A DNA stretch of 38,377 nt from Fusobacterium sp. DD2 (GTDB taxonomy: Bacteria; Fusobacteriota; Fusobacteriia; Fusobacteriales; Fusobacteriaceae): NCBI RefSeq assembly GCF_018205345.1, contig NZ_JADRHM010000018.1:1-38377 (forward strand). Direction: 5' to 3'. Below the pieces are notes generated by a model. That model had not been told where the DNA came from and did not search any database. It saw only the letters and a list, made by a program, of their open reading frames with translations. Of the stretch, positions 8,172 through 14,376 are shown piece by piece (positions within the stretch are counted from its first letter, which is position 1; every line of letters begins with the position of its first letter). The position numbers and the translations under genes are program-made.

Positions 8172-9896
8172 ATGAAGTTTTTAAAAATAATTTTTAAGTA
8201 TATTTTCAAAATGATATTGTTCATAATTCGTGAAATTATTTCTTTTTTTATAAAATTTATATTATTATTTATCATATTAAGTGGAATAGTTGCTGTGACA
8301 TTGAAACAATCTACAGAGCATGTTACAAAAATACAGCCTAATTCTTATGTAAAAATTGATTTAAGCAGGAGCTATAATGAATATGCAGAAGATATTCCAG
8401 AATATTTAGGTGGCAGTGAAGGAAGTTTTTACTCTTTATTAGAAAAATTAAACCATATAAAAAAAGATCCCAATATAGATGGATTATTTATTAAACTTGA
8501 TAATATATCTGTTGACAATGCACAGATAGAAGAGTTGGCTAAAAAAATAAGTGAGCTTAAAGAAGATGGCATGAATGTAATAGCCTATGCAAATAATTAT
8601 GATAATAGAAATTATAAATTAGCAGTTAGTTCTGATGCTACTATATATATGCCAGATACTGTTACAACTGGCTCTGATATTACAGGATACTATAGTGAAC
8701 TTGCTTATTATAAGGGACTTGCTGATAAATTAGGGGTGGATTTTAATGTGATTCATGTGGGTGATTACAAAGCTTTTGGAGAAAATTATACTAAAAAAGA
8801 GATGTCTAAAGAATTCAGGGCAAATATTACAGAGTTGAAAGATAGTGTATATGACAATTTTGTACAAAAGGTATCTGAAAAAAGAGAAATTCCTTTAGCA
8901 AAGTTTGAAAATGATCTGTTAAATGGAGAATTTGTTGCAGGTAATTCTTCAACATTGTATAAGTATGGTCTTATTGATTATAAAGTTAATGAAAGTGAAG
9001 TTCTCGATGAATTAGGAGAGGATAGAATTATAGATATTGATGATTACACGGTAAAACATGAGAGAAGAAATGGTGATAAGATAGCAATAATATATCTGGA
9101 TGGAGAGATTCACATGGATGACTCTGAAAGTAGTGACTATATGGATGGAATTACTCCAGGAAAAGTATTTAAACAGATAGATGCAGCATTAAAGGATAAA
9201 GAGGTAAAAGGTATAGTTTTACGTATCAATTCTCCTGGAGGTTCAGCTTTAGCATCTAATCTTATCAATACCAAACTTAAAAGCATTAAAGATAAGAAAC
9301 CAATATATGTATCAATTGGCGGAGTTGCAGCATCAGGTGGATATTATATAGCATCAGCTGGAGATAAGATTTTTGCTGATAAAGAAAGTGTTACAGGATC
9401 TATAGGTGTTGTAAGTATTATTCCAAACTTTAAAAAACTTTTAGGAAAGGCAGATGTAAATATCTCCACTATAAAAAAAGGTAAGTATTCTGATTTGTAC
9501 TCTCTTACTCAGGAGTTTACAAATGAGGACAGAAAAAAAGTTTATGAATCAAGCTTAGAAGTATATGATGAGTTTTTAGATATAGTAGCTAAGAGCAGAC
9601 ACAGAACAAAAGAGTATATCAATAGTATAGGAGAAGGAAGAGTCTGGTTGGGAGAAAAAGGTAAAAAAATAGGACTTGTTGATGAGATAGGCGGAATAGA
9701 GGAGACAATAGATGCTCTTTCTAAAAAACTTCAGCTTACAAAATACGATGTTGTAGAGATAAAGGATAAACCAAGACTTGATATGATTATTAAGAGAAAA
9801 ATTCCTTTTTTAAAGCTTTATTTTAAAGCTGAAACATTAATAAATGATAGAGATTTTTTATTTAAACCTATCTACTATTTCCCTTATGAGATTTAG
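8172..9896 (+). CDS. sppA: Signal peptide peptidase SppA, 67K type
   Basis: Membrane-anchored serine protease that degrades signal peptides left after secretion. The 574-residue protein is the long, two-repeat form found in E. coli, not the short Bacillus form. A hydrophobic anchor covers about residues 10-42. The catalytic dyad is split between the two halves: lysine K200 in HVGDYKAFGENY in the N-terminal repeat, and serine S388 in GGVAASGGYYIA in the C-terminal repeat. Both sit close to the E. coli positions (209 and 409). The substrate-groove segment RINSPGGSALAS precedes the serine. The start has GAGGAGGAAGG immediately upstream. It has its own promoter at 8115, and no clear terminator follows before the next promoter at 9917. 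Confidence 0.94.
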   Translation: MKFLKIIFKYIFKMILFIIREIISFFIKFILLFIILSGIVAVTLKQSTEHVTKIQPNSYVKIDLSRSYNEYAEDIPEYLGGSEGSFYSLLEKLNHIKKDPNIDGLFIKLDNISVDNAQIEELAKKISELKEDGMNVIAYANNYDNRNYKLAVSSDATIYMPDTVTTGSDITGYYSELAYYKGLADKLGVDFNVIHVGDYKAFGENYTKKEMSKEFRANITELKDSVYDNFVQKVSEKREIPLAKFENDLLNGEFVAGNSSTLYKYGLIDYKVNESEVLDELGEDRIIDIDDYTVKHERRNGDKIAIIYLDGEIHMDDSESSDYMDGITPGKVFKQIDAALKDKEVKGIVLRINSPGGSALASNLINTKLKSIKDKKPIYVSIGGVAASGGYYIASAGDKIFADKESVTGSIGVVSIIPNFKKLLGKADVNISTIKKGKYSDLYSLTQEFTNEDRKKVYESSLEVYDEFLDIVAKSRHRTKEYINSIGEGRVWLGEKGKKIGLVDEIGGIEETIDALSKKLQLTKYDVVEIKDKPRLDMIIKRKIPFLKLYFKAETLINDRDFLFKPIYYFPYEI

Positions 9897-9916
9897 CCAG
9901 ATAACTTAAGAAATAG

Positions 9917-9946
9917 TTGAAAAAGTAGATGAAAATATGATATAAT
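9917..9946 (+). promoter_or_regulatory. Sigma-70 promoter of ybaB
   Basis: TTGAAA (9917-9922), an 18-base spacer and a perfect TATAAT (9941-9946), 37 bases before the ybaB start. Confidence 0.6.
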
Positions 9947-9983
9947 CACAGTTAGAAAACAAAATATCAGGAGGATTGTAGCA

Positions 9984-10337
9984 ATGGTAAGAAAATTAAA
10001 AGGTGGAAAACAAAATCAAGGTGGAAGCCAAATGAATATATTAAAACAAGCTCAAGCTATGCAACAACAAATGTTAGTTGTTCAAGAGCAGTTAAAAGAA
10101 AAAGAACTTACTGCATCAGTTGGTGGAGGAGCTGTTACTGTTAAAGTTAACGGACAAAAAGAACTTTTAGAAGTTAAATTCACTGATGAAATTGTAAAAG
10201 AAGCGGCTGAAGATAAAGAGATGTTAGAAGATTTAGTAGTTTCTGCTGTTAGAGAAGCTATGAGACAAGCAGATGAGTTAGCTGAAACTGAAATGGGAAA
10301 AGTCACTGGTGGAATTAACATTCCAGGATTATTCTAA
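9984..10337 (+). CDS. ybaB: YbaB/EbfC-family nucleoid-associated protein
   Basis: Small dimeric DNA-binding protein of the bacterial nucleoid. The 117-residue protein shows the family pattern: an N-terminal helix rich in Gln (LKQAQAMQQQMLVVQEQL), the central sheet TASVGGGAVTVKVNGQKELLEVKF, and a C-terminal helix ending MGKVTGGINIPGLF. The first 18 residues (RKLKGGKQNQGGSQ) are basic and Gly/Gln-rich, slightly longer than usual; the ATG at 9984 is supported by AGGAGGATTGTAGCA. In many bacteria ybaB lies between dnaX and recR, but here it stands alone between sppA and an exported hydrolase, with its own promoter and terminator. Confidence 0.93.
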   Translation: MVRKLKGGKQNQGGSQMNILKQAQAMQQQMLVVQEQLKEKELTASVGGGAVTVKVNGQKELLEVKFTDEIVKEAAEDKEMLEDLVVSAVREAMRQADELAETEMGKVTGGINIPGLF

Positions 10338-10356
10338 AAAAAGGAAATTATTAATT

Positions 10357-10385
10357 GCACCTAGAATCACTAGGTGCTTTTTTTT
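10357..10385 (+). terminator. Intrinsic terminator of ybaB
   Basis: A perfect 8-bp stem GCACCTAG (10357-10364) / CTAGGTGC (10370-10377), loop AATCA, and an eight-T tail, 19 bases after the ybaB stop. Confidence 0.92.
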
Positions 10386-10409
10386 ATAAAAAATCAGAGG
10401 AGGAGATAA

Positions 10410-11510
10410 ATGGGAAAATTTTTAGGGTTATTAATAGGAGTATTTTCAGTGATTTCAATTGGGGCATATGCATGTACAGGAATAACAGTAAAAACAGAGA
10501 AGAATGAGATAATAATGGCCAGAACTGTAGAGTATGGAGAGGGAAATCTGCACAGCAAACTGATAGTATCTCCAAGGGGGAAAGAGTATCAGTCATTGAC
10601 ACCAGATGGGAAAAATAATGGCCTTAAATGGAAAGGGAAATATGGCTTTGTAGGAATTTCTCTATTAAATGATCTCTTTATAGGAGAAGGGATAAATGAA
10701 GCAGGATTAAACGCAGGACTTTTCTATTTTCCACACTATGGTAATTTAAAAAGATTTGATCCAAAACTTGCTAAAAAAACTTTAGTTGATTTACAGTTTG
10801 TAAGCTGGATGTTATCTAACTTTAAAAATGTAGATGAAGTTAAAGAGGGACTTAAGAAGATAATTGTAACAAATATACAGTATTTAGATGATGGAACACC
10901 ACTTCCTACTGCACATTGGAGAGTTGCAGATAAAAATGGCGGAAATATTGTAATTGAAATAGTAAATAATGGAGAGGTTAAAATATATGAAAATAAGGTA
11001 GGAATTTTAACTAACTCTCCAGATTATGATTGGCAGGTAAAAAATCTGAATAACTACATAAATCTATATGCAGGTAATGCAGAGAATTATGAAAAAAATG
11101 GACAGAAGATTTTTTCATTTGGAGCAGGAACAGGGATGCTAGGACTTCCAGGAGATATTACTCCACCATCAAGATTTGTAAGAGCTTTTTTCATGTTAAA
11201 CACTTTAAAAACTCCAACAAATGCCTATGAAGGTGTAATTGACAGTTTCCATATTCTTAATAATTTTGATATACCTATTGGTTTGGAGTATTCAAAAGAG
11301 CATCAAAAATATATTCCTGAAGGAATAAGAAGTGCTACTCAGTGGACAGCAGCAAGTAATTTAAGTGATGGTGAGTTTTATTATAAAACAATGTACAATG
11401 ATCAAATTAGAAAGGTCGATCTGAGTAAAATTGATTTTTCAAAAGTGGGCTTTAAAAGTTTACCATTGGATCCAGATATGAAGGAAAATATAAAAGAGGT
11501 AGAAATTTAG
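10410..11510 (+). CDS. Exported linear amide C-N hydrolase (choloylglycine hydrolase/penicillin V acylase family, Ntn fold)
   Basis: N-terminal-nucleophile hydrolase that cleaves linear amides such as conjugated bile salts, penicillin V or N-acyl amino acids and lactones. Residues 1-21 form a signal peptide ending AYA. Cleavage there would expose C22 as the N-terminal nucleophile, so export and activation could be the same step. An arginine (R38) sits 16 residues after the cysteine, as in the family; 19 residues after it is E41 (ARTVEYG), where bile-salt hydrolases and penicillin V acylases have Asp. The later TNSPDYDWQ and PSRFVRAFF segments match the Asn and Arg active-site regions. The start has GAGGAGGAGATAA. 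AYAC is not a good lipobox, so a periplasmic rather than lipid-anchored protein is expected. The substrate cannot be told from sequence. Confidence 0.85.
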   Translation: MGKFLGLLIGVFSVISIGAYACTGITVKTEKNEIIMARTVEYGEGNLHSKLIVSPRGKEYQSLTPDGKNNGLKWKGKYGFVGISLLNDLFIGEGINEAGLNAGLFYFPHYGNLKRFDPKLAKKTLVDLQFVSWMLSNFKNVDEVKEGLKKIIVTNIQYLDDGTPLPTAHWRVADKNGGNIVIEIVNNGEVKIYENKVGILTNSPDYDWQVKNLNNYINLYAGNAENYEKNGQKIFSFGAGTGMLGLPGDITPPSRFVRAFFMLNTLKTPTNAYEGVIDSFHILNNFDIPIGLEYSKEHQKYIPEGIRSATQWTAASNLSDGEFYYKTMYNDQIRKVDLSKIDFSKVGFKSLPLDPDMKENIKEVEI

Positions 11511-11593
11511 ATTATATTTTAATTAAATCATATTATGAAATCTATTTTTGTTGTAAAAAAGTGTTTTATCACACTTAACATAGGAAAAAGTAA

Positions 11594-11622
11594 TTGACAA
11601 ATGTCTCAAAAAGAAGTATCCT
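11594..11622 (+). promoter_or_regulatory. Sigma-70 promoter of the unknown gene at 11652
   Basis: A consensus TTGACA (11594-11599), exactly 17 bases, then TATCCT (11617-11622), 29 bases before the start codon. The rest of the gap (11511-11593) holds only a short inverted repeat AAGTGT/ACACTT (11559-11576). Confidence 0.65.
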
Positions 11623-11651
11623 CAAATTAGAAGGGGCGAGGAGGGGATGAG

Positions 11652-12071
11652 ATGATTTGTGACAGTAAAATGCTGGAAATGTTTTTAGATGACGGATCCA
11701 GAAGAAAACTACGAGAGTTTTTCTACAAAAAAGAAATTCCCGCCAGTGAAAGTTTAAGAAAAATAAAAGGTTTAATAAAAGAGCATTTGGATTATATAAA
11801 TAAGTGCAAAGAGAAAAATACCCTTGTAACATCTGACAGTGGAGAACAGTTATTTAAGAGAGTTAAAGGAATACTTTCAGTTACTTATGATGAGGATGAA
11901 AAATACAATGCTACTTTATATTTTTTCAGTTGGTATTATAATACAATCTTATCTATATATAATATGTCAACAGCAAGTGACCTACAATATATAACAGAGG
12001 ATGTAATACAATTTTCACTGACTTTTAAATACCTGATAAATGAAAATGAGAATATTTTAACAATTGAATAA
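11652..12071 (+). CDS. Hypothetical protein, 139 residues
   Basis: I do not recognise this family. The product is soluble-looking, charged and probably mostly helical: a basic N-terminal half (SRRKLREFFYKKE, SLRKIKGLIKEHL) and an aromatic-rich middle segment (YFFSWYYNTILSIY). There is no signal peptide and no clear membrane segment. The ATG at 11652 has GGGGCGAGGAGGGG upstream and a good promoter at 11594. The reading frame is intact, with codon use like its neighbours. It is followed after 46 bases by the frameshifted lipoprotein gene, with no terminator between, so the two were probably one transcription unit. Confidence 0.75.
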   Translation: MICDSKMLEMFLDDGSRRKLREFFYKKEIPASESLRKIKGLIKEHLDYINKCKEKNTLVTSDSGEQLFKRVKGILSVTYDEDEKYNATLYFFSWYYNTILSIYNMSTASDLQYITEDVIQFSLTFKYLINENENILTIE

Positions 12072-12117
12072 GATAAAATACTTTGTAAATAGTGGCAGGA
12101 TATTTGAGGAGGGAAAG

Positions 12118-12569
12118 ATGAAGAAATATATTTTAGGGGTGTTTTTTGCACTTTTTGCTCTGATGCTATCAGGATGCTGTGGAGCTAGAGTAAGACCGGA
12201 AAACACAGTAGTAAAAGGTCAAATCTAGTAGATGTAGATGCAAGAATAGGTTATTGGAATGGACTTAATATTGTTGTAACCAATAAGACTCAGTTAGGTA
12301 TAGATGTATTATGGAAAGATTCAACTATAAATGGTAAAAAGATTAAAAATCATGAGTATAATGGTTTTGTAGAACCTGGAAACTGGATAGCAGAAGATGC
12401 ATATGTAGATGGAGAGGTCAATTTTCCTATGAATTTTTCTTTAAAAGTAAGGCATGGAATGACAGTTGAAGAGGTAGATATGCTTTTAAGAGATGTTGGA
12501 GACAGGGTTACTGTTCAAAGAGATTATATGACAAATGCTATTAAAGCTGTTCTTCCAAGAAATTATTAA
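12118..12569 (+). pseudogene. Small lipoprotein gene interrupted by a one-base frameshift
   Basis: From the ATG at 12118 (GAGGAGGGAAAG upstream) the frame encodes a lipoprotein signal peptide (MKKYILGVFFALFALMLSGC, lipid-modified Cys at residue 20). It stops at TAG 12226-12228 after 36 codons. The frame one base earlier (codons in register with 12222) is open from about 12204 to TAA 12567-12569 and reads as a normal protein: NLVDVDARIGYWNGLNIVV, NKTQLGIDVLWK, then VLPRNY at the end. Adding one base, for example to the AAAA run at 12213-12216, would join both parts into one lipoprotein of about 150 residues. This is either a real one-base loss or an assembly error. The family of the mature part is not recognised. 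A terminator follows at 12592. Confidence 0.8.
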
Positions 12570-12591
12570 TAGAAAATTATAAGTTATTATT

Positions 12592-12634
12592 AAAGAGGCT
12601 GTTGCTTTTTATAAGTTTGCAATTGCCTCTTTTT
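12592..12634 (+). terminator. Intrinsic terminator after the lipoprotein gene
   Basis: AAAGAGGC (12592-12599) and TTGC (12602-12605) pair with GCAA (12619-12622) and GCCTCTTT (12625-12632), with one 2x2 internal loop; T-run to 12634. It closes the 11652-12569 unit. Confidence 0.8.
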
Positions 12635-12670
12635 GTATATTACAAATAGTTTGATTATCTATGGATTTAC

Positions 12671-12715
12671 AAAAAAGAGTAAAGAGAGGTACTTTGGCCT
12701 GATACCTCTCTTTAA
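12671..12715 (-). terminator. Intrinsic terminator on the minus strand
   Basis: A perfect 12-bp stem (TACCTCTCTTTA 12703-12714 with TAAAGAGAGGTA 12680-12691), extended by GAG/CTC with one bulge, and an 11-nt loop. On the minus strand the stem runs directly into TTTTTT (complement of 12671-12676). On the plus strand no T-run follows, so the direction is minus, although no minus-strand gene lies to its right. Confidence 0.75.
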
Positions 12716-12766
12716 CTCTAGAAATTAAAATGTTTAAATGTAAAATTTAAGGAAATGTCTTATGAC
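12671..12766 (-). ncRNA. Candidate small RNA, about 95 nt
   Basis: The segment between a near-consensus minus-strand promoter (12773-12800) and a minus-strand intrinsic terminator (12671-12715) contains no ORF worth calling. A start about seven bases after the -10 gives a transcript of roughly 95 nt: a 50-nt AU-rich single-stranded 5' part including CAUUUCCUUAAA, then the strong terminator hairpin with loop UCAGGCCAAAG. The UUUCCU stretch and the stem's ACCUCUCUUU could pair with Shine-Dalgarno sequences, as trans-acting small RNAs often do. It is divergent from the lysine-riboswitch leader. I do not recognise it as 6S, tmRNA, RNase P or SRP RNA. This is inference from promoter and terminator only. 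Confidence 0.55.
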
Positions 12767-12772
12767 AATGCT

Positions 12773-12800
12773 ATTATATCACACAGAACATTAAAGTCAA
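12773..12800 (-). promoter_or_regulatory. Sigma-70 promoter of the candidate small RNA
   Basis: On the minus strand: TTGACT (12795-12800), a 16-base spacer and a perfect TATAAT (12773-12778). It is among the best promoter matches in the window, yet it points away from the riboswitch operon into a region without coding sequence. Confidence 0.65.
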
Positions 12801-12840
12801 CAAATATTTTGATTATCTTATAATATTTTTTTTATTAATA

Positions 12841-12869
12841 TTTACAAGGTAAAGAGTAACATATATAAA
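12841..12869 (+). promoter_or_regulatory. Candidate promoter of the lysine-riboswitch operon
   Basis: TTTACA (12841-12846), 17 bases, TATAAA (12864-12869). This predicts a start near 12876, about 50 bases before the aptamer. A TATACT at 12899-12904 is an alternative -10 that would start closer to the aptamer. Confidence 0.4.
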
Positions 12870-12924
12870 ATATATTATACATTTATATTAAATTGGAGTA
12901 TACTTTACACAACAATAGAATAAT

Positions 12925-13084
12925 AGATAGGTAGCGAAGGACAAAAGTAATTACACTCAGCTTGGCAGGCGATCAGGTGTGATGAAAGGGGAATTTGCTG
13001 AAGTAGAAAAGAAGGCTGAACTTTTTTATTAGTGGTATGGATAATATTCATATTACTCCATTTTATTGTAGTGGAAATCTATCT
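12925..13084 (+). promoter_or_regulatory. Lysine riboswitch (L-box) aptamer
   Basis: Closing stem P1 pairs AGATAG (12925-12930) with CTATCT (13079-13084). The L-box landmarks follow in order: the AGCGAAGGACAAAAGTAA segment corresponding to the GCGA...AGUA part of P2; a hairpin closed by TTACAC/GTGTGA; the conserved GATGAAAGGGGAA; then TTTGCTGAAG (consensus GCCGAAG), whose TTGCT pairs back to AGCGA. P4 is AGTAGAAAAG/CTTTTTTATT (10 bp). P5 is ATGGATAATAT/ATATTACTCCAT with one bulged C. An intrinsic terminator follows at 13095 and spmA begins at 13157. Known lysine riboswitches of this layout shut transcription off when lysine is abundant. The call rests on motif and stem recognition, not a covariance-model score. 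Confidence 0.85.
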
Positions 13085-13094
13085 TTAAATGTGT

Positions 13095-13120
13095 ATCACA
13101 GTTTCAGCTGTGATTTTTTT
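13095..13120 (+). terminator. Riboswitch-controlled terminator before spmA
   Basis: ATCACAG (13095-13101), loop TTTCAG, CTGTGAT (13108-13114), then a T-run to 13120. It lies 10 bases after the riboswitch P1 stem and 36 bases before the spmA start, the expected place for a lysine-dependent attenuator. I could not identify a clear antiterminator pairing. Confidence 0.85.
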
Positions 13121-13156
13121 ATTTCTAATGATAATTATGATTTTGAGGAGGAGAAA

Positions 13157-13771
13157 ATGATAAATGCAATTTGGTGTTTCTTAATAGTAGTTGGAATATT
13201 AGTTGGAATGGTAACTGGACATACTCAGGATGTAACTGATGCAGCGATTAAATCTGCAGGAACAGGAGTTACTCTTTCTTTAGAGATGATTGGAATAATG
13301 GCATTGTGGTTAGGACTTATGAAAATAGCAGAAGAGGCAGGAATGGTAAGAGGTCTTGGAAGACTTATGAAACCTATTATGGTAAGACTGTTTCCTGAGG
13401 TACCAGCAGATCACCCAGCTATGGGTAGTATGGTAGCAAATATGGCTGCAAATGTATTTGGTCTTGGAAATGCAGCAACTCCATTAGGAATTAAAGCTAT
13501 GCAGGAGTTACAGGAGTTAAATACAAATAAAGATGAAGCTTCAAATGCTATGATAATGTTTTTAGCTATTAATACATCTTCAGTAACATTGATTTCATCA
13601 AGTGTAATTGCATATAGAGTTGCAGCTGGATCTGTAAATGCTCCTGAAATAATTGCACCTACAATAGTTGCAACAGCAGTATCTACAACTGTAGCAATAA
13701 TTGCATGCAAGATATTTGAAAAACTTCCTAAATACAGAAGGGAAAAAGTTAACGAACCAGCAAGAGCTTAA
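13157..13771 (+). CDS. spmA: SpmA-like nucleoside-recognition (Gate) domain membrane protein
   Basis: Polytopic inner-membrane protein of the SpmA family, 204 residues, at normal length. The diagnostic NMAANVFGLGNAATPLGIKAMQEL is at about residue 97, with the hydrophobic segments FLIVVGILVGMV at the N-terminus and the TIVATAVSTTVAIIA segment before the C-terminus. In Bacillus, spmA/spmB act in spore core dehydration and lie in an operon with a D,D-carboxypeptidase; in non-sporulating bacteria their substrate is unknown. The ATG at 13157 follows GAGGAGGAGAAA. A longer frame from 13037 would run through the riboswitch and terminator and is rejected. Position behind a lysine riboswitch suggests a role in uptake of lysine or a lysine-containing peptide; this is inference. 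Confidence 0.9.
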   Translation: MINAIWCFLIVVGILVGMVTGHTQDVTDAAIKSAGTGVTLSLEMIGIMALWLGLMKIAEEAGMVRGLGRLMKPIMVRLFPEVPADHPAMGSMVANMAANVFGLGNAATPLGIKAMQELQELNTNKDEASNAMIMFLAINTSSVTLISSSVIAYRVAAGSVNAPEIIAPTIVATAVSTTVAIIACKIFEKLPKYRREKVNEPARA

Positions 13772-13803
13772 TAAAATCAAAAAAATCTTAGTGGAGGGAA
13801 AAA

Positions 13804-14343
13804 ATGTTTATAACAATAATGGAAAAAATTTCACTATATGCAATACCTGTGATACTATTAGTAATAGTAGGATATGCTTATTTTGTAAAAAAAGTAAAAG
13901 TATATGAAGTATTTTGTGAGGGAGCTAAAGAGGGATTTACAACTTCAATAAGAATTATCCCATTTTTAGTAGCAATGCTTGTTGCTATTGGAATATTTAG
14001 AGCTTCTGGATGTATAGATATAATGCTTAGAGTGTTAGACCCTGTATTCCAATTTATAGGAATGCCAGGAGAGGTTCTTCCTCTTGCAATATTAAGACCA
14101 CTATCAGGTGGAGGAGCAAGTGGAGTAATGAATGATCTGTTAATTACTTATGGACCTGATTCATTAATAGGTAGAATTGCTTCAACTATGATGGGTTCTA
14201 CTGAAACAACTTTCTATGTATTAGCAGTATATTTTGGTGCTGTAAGTATAAGAAAGATAAGACATGCTGTAGTAGTAGGATTGATTGCTGACGTTGCAGG
14301 ACTTTTAACTGCTGTATGGGTTTGTAGATTAATATTTGGATAA
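13804..14343 (+). CDS. spmB: SpmB-like nucleoside-recognition (Gate) domain membrane protein
   Basis: Partner of SpmA, 179 residues, full length for SpmB. Landmarks are the first membrane segment (IPVILLVIVGYAYFVKKVKVYEVFCEGAKEGF), IPFLVAMLVAIGIFRASG, the conserved RPLSGGGASGVMNDLL, and MMGSTETTFYVLAVYFGAVSIRKIRHA near the C-terminus. SpmA and SpmB are thought to form one complex in the membrane. The gene starts 32 bases after spmA with a GGAGGGAAAA site, and the same riboswitch should control both. No terminator separates it from the following dacB gene (33-base gap), so the operon probably continues. Confidence 0.9.
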   Translation: MFITIMEKISLYAIPVILLVIVGYAYFVKKVKVYEVFCEGAKEGFTTSIRIIPFLVAMLVAIGIFRASGCIDIMLRVLDPVFQFIGMPGEVLPLAILRPLSGGGASGVMNDLLITYGPDSLIGRIASTMMGSTETTFYVLAVYFGAVSIRKIRHAVVVGLIADVAGLLTAVWVCRLIFG

Positions 14344-14376
14344 AATATTAAAATATAAAAAGTATTGGAGATTGAT

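Noticed and set aside
11559-11576. Short inverted repeat AAGTGT/ACACTT before the gene at 11652
   Set aside because: Only six base pairs, no T-run on the plus strand and nothing to terminate on the minus strand. It could be an operator, but the evidence is too thin.
12204-12230. Programmed -1 frameshift in the lipoprotein gene
   Set aside because: No X-XXY-YYZ slippery heptamer is in register and no stimulating hairpin or pseudoknot was seen directly downstream. A one-base loss explains the data more simply.
13037-13156. A 40-residue N-terminal extension of SpmA
   Set aside because: It would be translated through the riboswitch aptamer and its terminator, has no ribosome binding site, and is not part of the SpmA family. 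The ATG at 13157 has GAGGAGGAG upstream.
13701-13907. Plus-strand open frame of 68 codons across the spmA-spmB junction
   Set aside because: It overlaps the end of spmA and the start of spmB in another frame, with no ribosome binding site; it is a shadow.
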